Below, in pieces: positions 1-5,124 of a stretch of DNA of 5,428 bases. The stretch is from Haloarcula sp. (GTDB lineage: Archaea > Halobacteriota > Halobacteria > Halobacteriales > Haloarculaceae). Position numbers and translations under genes: made by a program. The notes beneath the pieces are model-generated. The model was not told where the DNA came from and ran no database searches. It worked only from the letters and a program-made list of their open reading frames with translations. The stretch is from the NCBI GenBank assembly GCA_028275075.1, contig JAQCNK010000185.1, positions 1 through 5,428 of the forward strand. The letters are read 5' to 3'. How positions within the stretch are numbered: the first letter of the stretch is position 1; every line of letters begins with the position of its first letter.

Positions 1-5
1 TACCC

Positions 6-1034
6 ATGGCAAAAGGACTTGACGTCGGGACGATGAATCTTATTTCTGCACAGCAGGACGGCAATGATACTGTATTCGTCCAGCAACGGAACTCGTTCGT
101 GGAAATAGAGTACAGCGATATGGCCGAACGGATGCTCTCCCGGTCGGACGTGCTACACATCCGGAAGGACGACGATGTGTACGTCCTGGGCGATGACGCG
201 CTCAATTTCGCGAACATTTTCAACCAAGAGACACGTCGGCCGATGTCGCAGGGAATCCTCTCTTCGGACGAGCAGTCGGCGATCCCGATGATGAAGCTCA
301 TCGTAGAGCAGGTCGTCGGCTCGCCGGACTACCCCAACGAGAAGCTCTACTTCTCCTCGCCGGCAGACCCCATCGACTCGAGCCTCTCGACGCTGTATCA
401 TCAGAAGACGATACAATCGTTCCTCAACGACTTAGGCTACGACGCCGAACCGATCAACGAGGGGATGGCCGTTATCTACTCTGACCTCGCGGACAGGAAC
501 TTTACGGGCCTCGGGATCAGCTTTGGTGCCGGGATGACCAACGTCTGTCTGTCCTACTACGCGGTACCGGTGATGAAGTTCTCCGTCGCCCGCGGTGGCG
601 ACTGGGTCGACGAGCAGGCGTCACAGGCGACGGGCAAGCCCGTGGACAAAATCACCTCGATCAAAGAGGACGACTTCGCGCTGGACTTCGAGACCGACGT
701 CGGTGGTGTCGAAGGCGCCCTCTCGATCTACTACGAGAATCTGCTTGACTACGTCATCGGGAAGATTCAGGAGGAGGTCGACGAGGAAGATATCGAAGAG
801 GGTCTGGACGTTCCGGTCGTCGTCACCGGTGGTACCTCTTCACCAGTTGGATTCAAAGAGCTGTTCGAGCAACATCTCGAGGATGCGTCGATTCCGTTCT
901 CCATTAGTGACGTGACACACGCCGATGAGCCGATGTACAGTGTCTCCCGTGGGGCACTCGTCGCCGCTCGCTCCGAGGAGGAAGAGACGGGCCGCGGAGA
1001 CGACGCCGACGAGGATGCCGACTCCGACGGCTGA
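6..1034 (+). CDS. Salactin-like haloarchaeal actin homologue
   Basis: This 342-residue protein has the ATPase fold motifs of the actin/Hsp70/sugar-kinase superfamily in the right order: phosphate-1 loop GLDVGTMN (4-11), connect-1 [11 protein letters not shown] (149-159), phosphate-2 loop [12 protein letters not shown] (169-180), adenosine loop VVTGGTSS (272-279) and connect-2 SRGALVA (314-320). The length and N-terminal sequence match my memory of salactin of Halobacterium (a dynamically unstable filament former), whose Haloferax counterpart volactin is linked to rod shape. By family it should be a cytoplasmic ATP-binding filament protein acting in cell shape or division. Residues 323-342 form an acidic, probably disordered tail (EEEE, then [11 protein letters not shown]). 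Only five bases precede the ATG, so its promoter is not visible. It converges with the zinc-ribbon gene; psmA lies nearby, and I recall the same neighbourhood in Halobacterium. Superfamily is certain; the salactin assignment is likely. An MreB-like protein is the alternative, but MreB motifs are a poorer fit. Confidence 0.85.
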   Translation: MAKGLDVGTMNLISAQQDGNDTVFVQQRNSFVEIEYSDMAERMLSRSDVLHIRKDDDVYVLGDDALNFANIFNQETRRPMSQGILSSDEQSAIPMMKLIVEQVVGSPDYPNEKLYFSSPADPIDSSLSTLYHQKTIQSFLNDLGYDAEPINEGMAVIYSDLADRNFTGLGISFGAGMTNVCLSYYAVPVMKFSVARGGDWVDEQASQATGKPVDKITSIKEDDFALDFETDVGGVEGALSIYYENLLDYVIGKIQEEVDEEDIEEGLDVPVVVTGGTSSPVGFKELFEQHLEDASIPFSISDVTHADEPMYSVSRGALVAARSEEEETGRGDDADEDADSDG

Positions 1035-1049
1035 GACAGCCACTGTCAG
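1031..1049 (+). terminator. Stem-loop at the 3' end of the actin homologue gene
   Basis: The stop codon sits in a small stem-loop: CTGA+CAG on the left pairs with CTG+TCAG on the right around a CCA loop, with a two-base GA bulge. No T-run follows, so it could be an mRNA 3'-end structure rather than a classical terminator. The spacer to the convergent zinc-ribbon gene (1035-1191) shows no other gene. A second small stem (GTCAG at 1106-1110 with CTGAC at 1120-1124) is also present and is equally weak. Confidence 0.22.
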
Positions 1050-1191
1050 TTGCGGGTGCATTCAGACGGCGTTCCCGGAGTCGACCGAGCCCGTTTCGCG
1101 AGACTGTCAGCAGAACCTTCTGACTCATCGGTCGCCCCAGTAGACGCGCCGATGCGTATGAATCAGCCAGCCCAGGAAATCGCTACAATAC

Positions 1192-1548
1192 TCACGATGA
1201 GTCGTCCGACTCCCCGTCCTCTGGTGGCTCTGTCGTCTCGCCGTCTCCCCGCTCGAAGACCGGTATCACCAACTCATCCCCGTCCGCCAGATTGCGGGCC
1301 ACAGCCTCACCCGTCTCGGTTGACTCCGTGGTCGGTATCTCGGCCGGTAGCTCTGCATAGGTCACCCTCGTGACCGTCTGTCCCTGTTGTTTGAACCGGT
1401 CGATGGCGTCGTCCCACGACTCCGGCGACCCGCGAGTTGCCGTGTGATCGACCGAGACGCCCACGTAGGCACACTGTTGACAGCCAAGCGTCTCCCGGTC
1501 GCCAAGCCGATAGCGCGTGAGACGGCCGCCACAGCGTGGACAGTCCAT
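1192..1548 (-). CDS. Small zinc-ribbon protein of unknown function
   Basis: A 118-residue protein with an N-terminal zinc ribbon: C3-P-R-C6, a 16-residue spacer, then C23-Q-Q-C26, a complete four-cysteine site for one zinc. Residues 42-54 (ESWDDAIDRFKQQ) look like an amphipathic helix; the remainder is Thr/Glu/Asp-rich and ends in an acidic tail (PPEDGESDDSS). No catalytic motif is visible. Such CPxCG-type ribbons are abundant in haloarchaea and usually mediate protein or nucleic-acid contacts, but I cannot give this one a function. The ATG is the first codon of the ribbon itself. It lies 51 bases downstream of psmA on the same strand, so read-through from psmA is likely, although a promoter-like TTAA element lies at -27. 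In many archaea the SBDS/SDO1 gene sits downstream of psmA; this protein is not SDO1. Confidence 0.8.
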   Translation of the reverse strand: MDCPRCGGRLTRYRLGDRETLGCQQCAYVGVSVDHTATRGSPESWDDAIDRFKQQGQTVTRVTYAELPAEIPTTESTETGEAVARNLADGDELVIPVFERGDGETTEPPEDGESDDSS

Positions 1549-1572
1549 ACAGGTCGGTTTGCCACTGTCGGG

Positions 1573-1578
1573 CTTAAC
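1573..1578 (-). promoter_or_regulatory. Possible TATA-like element for the zinc-ribbon gene
   Basis: On the minus strand GTTAAG is centred 27 bases before the ATG at 1548. That is the spacing expected for a haloarchaeal promoter driving a leaderless transcript. The element is short and degenerate and no clear BRE precedes it, so the gene may simply be read through from psmA. Confidence 0.3.
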
Positions 1579-1581
1579 TCT

Positions 1582-1597
1582 ATGGCCAGATGGCCAG
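1582..1597. repeat. Tandem ATGGCCAG duplication in the psmA/zinc-ribbon spacer
   Basis: Two perfect head-to-tail copies of ATGGCCAG begin three bases past the psmA stop codon. Because TGGCCA is self-complementary, the pair could also fold as a tight hairpin just after psmA. It may be slippage, or a weak 3'-end or processing structure between the two genes. Confidence 0.6.
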
Positions 1598-1599
1598 TG

Positions 1600-2358
1600 T
1601 TACTCCTCGTCGCTCTCCTCGTCGGGGTCGGCAAGGAGGTCTGTGGCCTCAAGATGGTCGCGTTTCTCGTCGTCGGTCAGTTGGCCGAACGTCTCGGTCT
1701 CGCTGTCGATGGTTGCGATGCCGATACCTTCGGGGTTGAGGCCGTCCTCTGTGACCGATGCGAGCGCTTCCAGTGCAAGGTCGACTCCGTCCTCCAACGC
1801 CATCGTCTCGTCGTACTGCTCTTCGAGGTAATCCCGGATGTCGCTTCTGTCAGCACCGACAGCGAGGGCCTTCCACTCGTAGGGGGTCCCCGACGGGTCC
1901 GTCTCGTAGAGTTTCGGCTCGCCGTTGTCGATCCCGGCGATGATAAGCGCGACGCCGAAAGGCCGGGCCCCGCCGACCTGCGTGTACTGCTGGATATAGT
2001 CGGTTATCTCCTTCGTGAGCGTCTCGACGCCGACCGGTTCGCCGTAGCGGAGGTGGTTCACCTGGGCTTGTCGTCGGGCGAAGTCGATGAGTTGACGTGC
2101 GTCAGCGACGTGGCCGGCGCTGGCGATGCCGATGTGGTCGTCAGCCTTGTGTATCTTCTCGACGGATGACCGTTCCATCAACGGCGAACGGATGCGCTTG
2201 TCCACCGCCAGAACAACGCCGTCACTCGTCCGAATACCGATACTCGCCGTGCCACGCTTGACCGCCTCGCGAGCGTATTCGACCTGGTAGAGGCGCCCGT
2301 CCGGAGAGAAAATAGTGATTCCGCGGTCGTACGCCTGCTGTTGGTTTTGTCCCTGCAT
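1600..2358 (-). CDS. psmA: 20S proteasome subunit alpha
   Basis: Encodes the alpha subunit of the archaeal 20S proteasome. Seven copies form each outer ring, gate entry of unfolded proteins to the beta-subunit chamber and dock the PAN/Cdc48 ATPases. The diagnostic N-terminal signature is complete (YDRGITIFSPDGRLYQVEYA, residues 10-29), followed by EAVKRG, VDKRIRS and IQQYTQVGGARPFGVALI. K68 in SVEKIH corresponds to Thermoplasma K66, which binds the HbYX tail of activating ATPases. Being an alpha subunit it lacks the catalytic N-terminal Thr. It ends in an acidic tail (DEESDEE). At 252 residues it is normal in length. The frame is open a further 52 codons upstream, but the ATG at 2358 gives the usual MQGQ..QQAYDRG start and lies 4 bases after the rnp2 stop, so it is preferred. 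No Shine-Dalgarno is seen; translation is probably coupled to rnp2. Haloarchaea often carry a second alpha gene elsewhere. Confidence 0.97.
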   Translation of the reverse strand: MQGQNQQQAYDRGITIFSPDGRLYQVEYAREAVKRGTASIGIRTSDGVVLAVDKRIRSPLMERSSVEKIHKADDHIGIASAGHVADARQLIDFARRQAQVNHLRYGEPVGVETLTKEITDYIQQYTQVGGARPFGVALIIAGIDNGEPKLYETDPSGTPYEWKALAVGADRSDIRDYLEEQYDETMALEDGVDLALEALASVTEDGLNPEGIGIATIDSETETFGQLTDDEKRDHLEATDLLADPDEESDEE

Positions 2359-2362
2359 AGTG

Positions 2363-2839
2363 TTAGATATCGAGGTCTGTCGCGCCGACGAACCCGTCAT
2401 CGGTCTGCACGTCCACCCGATAGTCGCGGGCGATCGCACTCCGGTCCCGGTTCTCGAACACGACCTGTCTCTGTTCCGGCCCTTTTGCCGGGCAGCGTAT
2501 ATATTTTTCCTCACACGCGCGCACGGTGCCGCTGGTACCCGTCACCTGAACGCCCACAGGAGCGCCATCGACACTGTTGAGACAGGACAGAGCCGCCCGT
2601 GCGGTTTCGGTGTGGCCGCGCCGGACTCGGACGATGGCGTGGCCGACGCCGTCGCCGTGAGTAAAGCGCAGGACAGTCATGTCAGCGTCAGCGCTACCGG
2701 TGTCACCGACTAAGTTCTGCGTGGCGTACCACACTTCCCGCTGGAGCGCACGCCGGTCGAGGTCGGCGTCGGGCCAACTCTCGATCGCGACGGCGAGATA
2801 CCGCCATCGCGGCTGGAGATGCTTGGGGAGGTGTTTCAC
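2363..2839 (-). CDS. rnp2: Ribonuclease P protein component 2 (Pop5/Rpp14 family)
   Basis: A 158-residue protein recognised as the archaeal Pop5-like RNase P subunit. It pairs with Rpp30 (Rnp3) and activates the catalytic core of RNase P RNA for 5' maturation of tRNA precursors. Supporting sequence: the N-terminus MKHLPKHLQPRWRYLAV, a first beta strand RWRYLAVAIE (11-20), a helix around LQREVWYATQNLVG (32-45), a second strand MTVLRF (54-59), and the conserved GTSGTVRACEEKY (101-113) near the C-terminus. The start is GTG, which gives the usual haloarchaeal N-terminus; no in-frame ATG fits better. The stop is 4 bases before psmA, an arrangement inherited from the archaeal exosome superoperon. 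The partner gene rnp3, often directly upstream, is absent here: a 10-codon open frame overlaps the GTG start instead. No Shine-Dalgarno precedes the start. Confidence 0.93.
   Translation of the reverse strand: MKHLPKHLQPRWRYLAVAIESWPDADLDRRALQREVWYATQNLVGDTGSADADMTVLRFTHGDGVGHAIVRVRRGHTETARAALSCLNSVDGAPVGVQVTGTSGTVRACEEKYIRCPAKGPEQRQVVFENRDRSAIARDYRVDVQTDDGFVGATDLDI
2495..2510 (-). promoter_or_regulatory. Possible intragenic promoter inside rnp2 for psmA
   Basis: Minus-strand GGAAAAATATATACGC is a sharp AT-rich island in GC-rich coding DNA and reads like a BRE plus TATA box. A start about 26 bases downstream would give psmA an untranslated leader of roughly 115 bases. The same bases encode the conserved rnp2 peptide EEKYIR, which alone explains part of the AT-richness, so this is only a candidate. 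Confidence 0.25.
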
Positions 2840-2868
2840 TGGTGTCCGCCCCCGTCATCAGCGTCCAT
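2836..2868 (-). other. Ten-codon upstream ORF overlapping the rnp2 start
   Basis: An ATG-initiated frame encodes MDADDGGGHQ and stops at TGA, with the last bases shared with the rnp2 start (GTGA). Such a stop/start overlap is typical of translational coupling between neighbouring operon genes. It could be a leader that delivers ribosomes to the GTG start, the surviving 3' end of a lost upstream gene such as rnp3, or chance. Nothing in the peptide identifies a family. Confidence 0.35.
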
Positions 2869-2900
2869 AGATCCACATAACCGGTGCAGGGTGAAAACAG

Positions 2901-2912
2901 ATATCATTTTAC
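2901..2912 (-). promoter_or_regulatory. Candidate promoter of the rnp2-psmA operon
   Basis: Minus-strand GTAAAATGATAT is the only clear AT-rich, TATA-like segment between the zinc-finger gene and rnp2. With the usual 26-27 base spacing, transcription would begin near 2879. That is about 11 bases before the ATG of the 10-codon frame and about 40 bases before the rnp2 GTG. The BRE match is weak. Confidence 0.4.
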
Positions 2913-2958
2913 CGAACGGCTGTGCACTCAATGACGGCAACTCGGCAGTGTCAGCCAA

Positions 2959-3132
2959 CTAGTACCGGAACGTATCCCCTCGCCGGCCGTCGGGCTTTGC
3001 CTTCTTTGCACAGTCAGCACAAAACCCCATTTCGCCGTCGTAGTGTAGTCGACAGACTGCCGTCCCACAACGGTAACACTCGTGACTCGTCGGTCGGGAC
3101 TCACAGTGTTGACAGAGCATATCGGCTTCCAT
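2959..3132 (-). CDS. Small two-zinc finger protein (C4-C3H type)
   Basis: A 57-residue protein made almost entirely of a zinc-binding domain. Counting from the first residue of MLCQHC, the ligands are C3xxC6, C15xxC18, C23xxH26 and C34xxC37. These eight ligands suit two zinc ions in a cross-brace, recalling B-box or HIT-type fingers. The conserved ECYRCGTAVCRLHYDGEMGFCADC core and a basic, aromatic C-terminus (GRRGDTFRY) look like a genuine conserved haloarchaeal mini-protein, but I cannot name the family or its partner. Three in-frame ATGs exist, at 3147, 3132 and 3120. I chose 3132 because it adds only MEAD before the finger; 3120 is almost equally good. Just upstream is a 13-base perfect palindrome. 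It lies 119 bases before rnp2 on the same strand, so partial co-transcription is possible, although rnp2 has its own promoter candidate. Confidence 0.78.
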   Translation of the reverse strand: MEADMLCQHCESRPTSHECYRCGTAVCRLHYDGEMGFCADCAKKAKPDGRRGDTFRY

Positions 3133-3155
3133 ACGATATCTACACATGGGACGGT

Positions 3156-3168
3156 CACAACTGTTGTG
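3156..3168. promoter_or_regulatory. Perfect 13-base palindrome, possible operator
   Basis: CACAAC-T-GTTGTG is a perfect inverted repeat with 6-base arms and a single central base. It is centred 30 bases before the preferred ATG of the zinc-finger gene, where the TATA box of a leaderless transcript would lie. A dimeric helix-turn-helix regulator bound there would block that promoter. No regulator gene lies in the window to pair with it. Confidence 0.4.
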
Positions 3169-3181
3169 CTTGACCCGACCG

Positions 3182-3233
3182 CTGGTGAAGCAAGTCGGCC
3201 ACCAGACCGTGTACCGCTACAACAGACTGGTGG
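3182..3233. repeat. Overlapping alternative hairpin elements
   Basis: CTGGTG (3182-3187) is complementary to CACCAG (3200-3205). That same segment, as CCACCAG (3199-3205), is complementary to CTGGTGG (3227-3233). The two stems are mutually exclusive, the geometry seen in attenuators. They would lie in the leader of the zinc-finger gene only if its transcript starts beyond 3233. No start site supports this, so it may be coincidence. Confidence 0.35.
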
Positions 3234-3348
3234 GAGACAACCTGTCGAAGCACCACTGTAGGCCACCACGAATTGCGACGAGACCCTGCCACAGCGTCGC
3301 TATGAGCAGGCCAGGATACGTTGATTACTAAACAGTTCCACACCCCGA

Positions 3349-3421
3349 TACGGGTCGACACTGATAGATATTCGCCGGGGTCTGGCGAGCCGAATTCTAT
3401 CAATCGTTCTGTCGACCCGTA
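3349..3421. repeat. Inverted repeat with perfect 12-base arms and nested inner arms
   Basis: TACGGGTCGACA (3349-3360) is exactly complementary to TGTCGACCCGTA (3410-3421). Inside it TGATAGA (3362-3368) pairs with TCTATCA (3396-3402), and TCGCC (3372-3376) pairs with GGCGA (3384-3388). The three stems nest in order, so one strand can fold into a long interrupted hairpin of about 24 pairs. It sits about 40 bases before the TATA-like element of the photolyase gene. It may be a structured RNA, a regulator-binding region or a miniature transposon remnant. No convincing target duplication flanks it. Confidence 0.75.
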
Positions 3422-3462
3422 GAGACAACCATCACTGACCAACAGCGCCAGACGTCGACAGA

Positions 3463-3472
3463 AGCAATATAC
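3463..3472 (+). promoter_or_regulatory. Candidate promoter of the photolyase gene
   Basis: AGCAATATAC is the only TATA-like segment near the gene. The expected transcription start is near 3495, which gives a leader of about 30 bases before the ATG at 3526. No Shine-Dalgarno lies before the ATG. The long inverted repeat ends about 40 bases upstream of this element. Confidence 0.4.
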
Positions 3473-3525
3473 AGACGTGGGGGTTAGTTGCTAGCGTCGT
3501 CTATTGCCATCATCTTCGCGCTGCC

Positions 3526-5124
3526 ATGACACAAATGAATCCGCAGGAGGATCCACTGGAGACCAAGCCCCCAGATGTAGTTCCACCTGGCGATGATGGC
3601 TGTGTCGTGTGGCATTGCCGACACCTTCGCACCCGAGACCATCCAGTTCTCGCGTATGCAGCAGCTGAATATGCGACGCTCCTCCCTGTCTTCATTTTCG
3701 ACCCGTCATTTTACGGGCCCGAAGGGTTAGCTTGCGATGCCCGGATTCAGTTCCTCCACGAATCGATAGCAGATCTTGCTGATCAGTATGGTGACCGCGA
3801 CGGTGCGCTGACACTGTGCCACGGGGATCCCGTCCAGCTGCTCACAGCGTTCGCTGAGGCCGGCTGGGATATCGCCACGACAGCGGATCCGACCGGCCGG
3901 TATGGGCTGCGAAGGGACAACCAGGTGGCAGAGGCCTGCGATGTGACGTTCATCGATGCAGACGGGCTCGTCCGGGGTGTCGAGAACTCCCGCGATGGGT
4001 GGAGCGAGCAGGCCGAAGCGTGGCTCACTGGAGCGCTGTGTTCTTGGGATACCGACGGAGTCACGGTTCAGTCTCTCGATACACCTGTCACTATCGACCG
4101 CGTTGGGGATGCATACGCTATCACGCCTGACAAGCGAGATGTCCCGGCTGGCGGGACAACAGCGGCACGGAAACGGGTCATCGAGTTTCTCGAACAGATG
4201 AATTCGTATCCAGCGAACATTTCAGCACCAGCAGATGCACGGACCGGGACGAGTCAACTCTCGCCGTATCTACGGTTCGGATGTCTCTCCGTGCGGGAAG
4301 TGTATCAGGCAGTAACAAAACACGACGGTGCTGACCGGGCAACTGAGATGTTCAAATCGCGGCTCTGGTGGAACCGACACTACAATCAAAAGCTGGCCGA
4401 CTGGGCCGGCTGGATGGACGAGGCGGCAAATCCAGTGATGGAGCGGTTTCACGATGACACACACGACCCGACACTCGTCGAGGCGTGGAAACGCGGCCAG
4501 ACCGGCTATCCGATGGTCGATGCTTCGATGCGTTGTCTGCAAGCGACTGGCTGGCTGAATTTCCGGATGCGAGCGATGTGTGCGTCGTTTCTCTGTGATC
4601 TGCTGCAGCAACCCTGGAAAATCGGCGCCGACTGGTTCTACTATCATCTCATCGACGCTGATCCGGCGATCAACTACACCCAGTTCCAGATCCAGGCCGG
4701 GATGGACGGAACGAATATGCTACGGATCTATAACCCGCGGAAACAGGTTCGGGACAACGACCCAGACGGCGAATTCATCTATCGGTGGGTCCCGGAGTTA
4801 CAACCGCTGCCAGTCGAGTATCTGGATCGGCCGGAGAAAACACCACTGTACGTGCAAGACAACTGTGACGTGACGATCGGCGAGACGTATCCATATCCGA
4901 TTGTCGAGTATGAGGCCGCTCGCGAGGCGATCGTCGCAAAGTTCGAGGCCGTCCGAGAACAAGCAAAGCGTGCCCTACAAAACGATGCGGTTGCTCGACG
5001 CATCTCCATGTCACAGCGTGGCCGGGTTGAGGACGATCCTGATCACGAACAGGCACAGGATGACACCGAAGCGGGGAGCGTGCAGTCGTCACTATCGTCG
5101 TTCCAGAATGAGCGTTCACGTTGA
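3526..5124 (+). CDS. Photolyase/cryptochrome-family flavoprotein
   Basis: A 532-residue member of the DNA photolyase/cryptochrome family. The N-terminal antenna domain starts at CVVWHCRHLRTRDHPVL (26-42) and runs to about 200. The FAD-binding helical domain includes TSQLSPYLRFGCLS (242-255), AWKRGQTGYPMVDASMRCL (320-338), GWLNFRMRAM (342-351), LIDADPAINY (375-384) and RIYNPRKQ..DPDGEFIYRWVPEL (400-425). N383 matches the Asn near flavin N5. By alignment from memory to E. coli photolyase, dimer contacts E274, N341, M345 and W384 become R284, F346, A350 and I389. Proximal W382 becomes F387 and W306 becomes about M305; only the middle Trp (W364) remains. Ordinary class I CPD repair is therefore doubtful, and a divergent repair or sensory role is possible. 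It lacks the four-Cys cluster of iron-sulfur photolyases. Residues 485-532 form an acidic tail ending in QSSLSSF (520-526), like a PCNA-binding box. An alternative start is M4. Haloarchaea carry several paralogues (phr1-3); I cannot say which this is. Confidence 0.93.
   Translation: MTQMNPQEDPLETKPPDVVPPGDDGCVVWHCRHLRTRDHPVLAYAAAEYATLLPVFIFDPSFYGPEGLACDARIQFLHESIADLADQYGDRDGALTLCHGDPVQLLTAFAEAGWDIATTADPTGRYGLRRDNQVAEACDVTFIDADGLVRGVENSRDGWSEQAEAWLTGALCSWDTDGVTVQSLDTPVTIDRVGDAYAITPDKRDVPAGGTTAARKRVIEFLEQMNSYPANISAPADARTGTSQLSPYLRFGCLSVREVYQAVTKHDGADRATEMFKSRLWWNRHYNQKLADWAGWMDEAANPVMERFHDDTHDPTLVEAWKRGQTGYPMVDASMRCLQATGWLNFRMRAMCASFLCDLLQQPWKIGADWFYYHLIDADPAINYTQFQIQAGMDGTNMLRIYNPRKQVRDNDPDGEFIYRWVPELQPLPVEYLDRPEKTPLYVQDNCDVTIGETYPYPIVEYEAAREAIVAKFEAVREQAKRALQNDAVARRISMSQRGRVEDDPDHEQAQDDTEAGSVQSSLSSFQNERSR

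Larger units (their letters stand above)
3133..3525. other. Divergent intergenic region rich in symmetric elements
   Basis: This 393-base stretch separates the minus-strand zinc-finger gene from the plus-strand photolyase. Open frames crossing it on both strands have no recognisable motifs and atypical composition, and I treat them as chance. What it does hold is a 13-base palindrome (3156-3168), overlapping CTGGTG/CACCAG hairpin elements (3182-3233), a second GGCCACCA copy (3197 and 3261), a long inverted repeat (3349-3421) and a TATA-like element before the photolyase (3463-3472). No tRNA or known RNA gene is seen. Confidence 0.6.

Noticed and set aside
1387..2169. Long plus-strand open frame (260 codons)
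   Set aside because: It is antisense to psmA and the zinc-ribbon gene and mirrors their codon structure. It has no motif of its own, and the minus-strand proteins are unmistakable.
2359..2514. 52-codon N-terminal extension of psmA
   Set aside because: It overlaps the 3' end of rnp2, resembles no proteasome sequence, and the ATG at 2358 gives the standard alpha-subunit start.
2922..3331. Plus-strand open frames opposite and beyond the zinc-finger gene
   Set aside because: They are basic, His/Arg-rich shadow-type translations. The minus strand in part of this span encodes a clear zinc finger.
3349..3421. Insertion sequence or confirmed MITE
   Set aside because: The arms resemble terminal repeats, but there is no transposase and no convincing target duplication. 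It is reported only as an inverted repeat.
3155..3442. Minus-strand open frame of 95 codons in the intergenic region
   Set aside because: It has no recognisable motif, runs straight through the inverted repeat, and has none of the acidic bias of haloarchaeal proteins.
3526..5124. Iron-sulfur (CryPro/FeS-BCP) photolyase
   Set aside because: That class needs a four-cysteine cluster in the C-terminal half. Here only C447 lies near that position, and the other cysteines are scattered.
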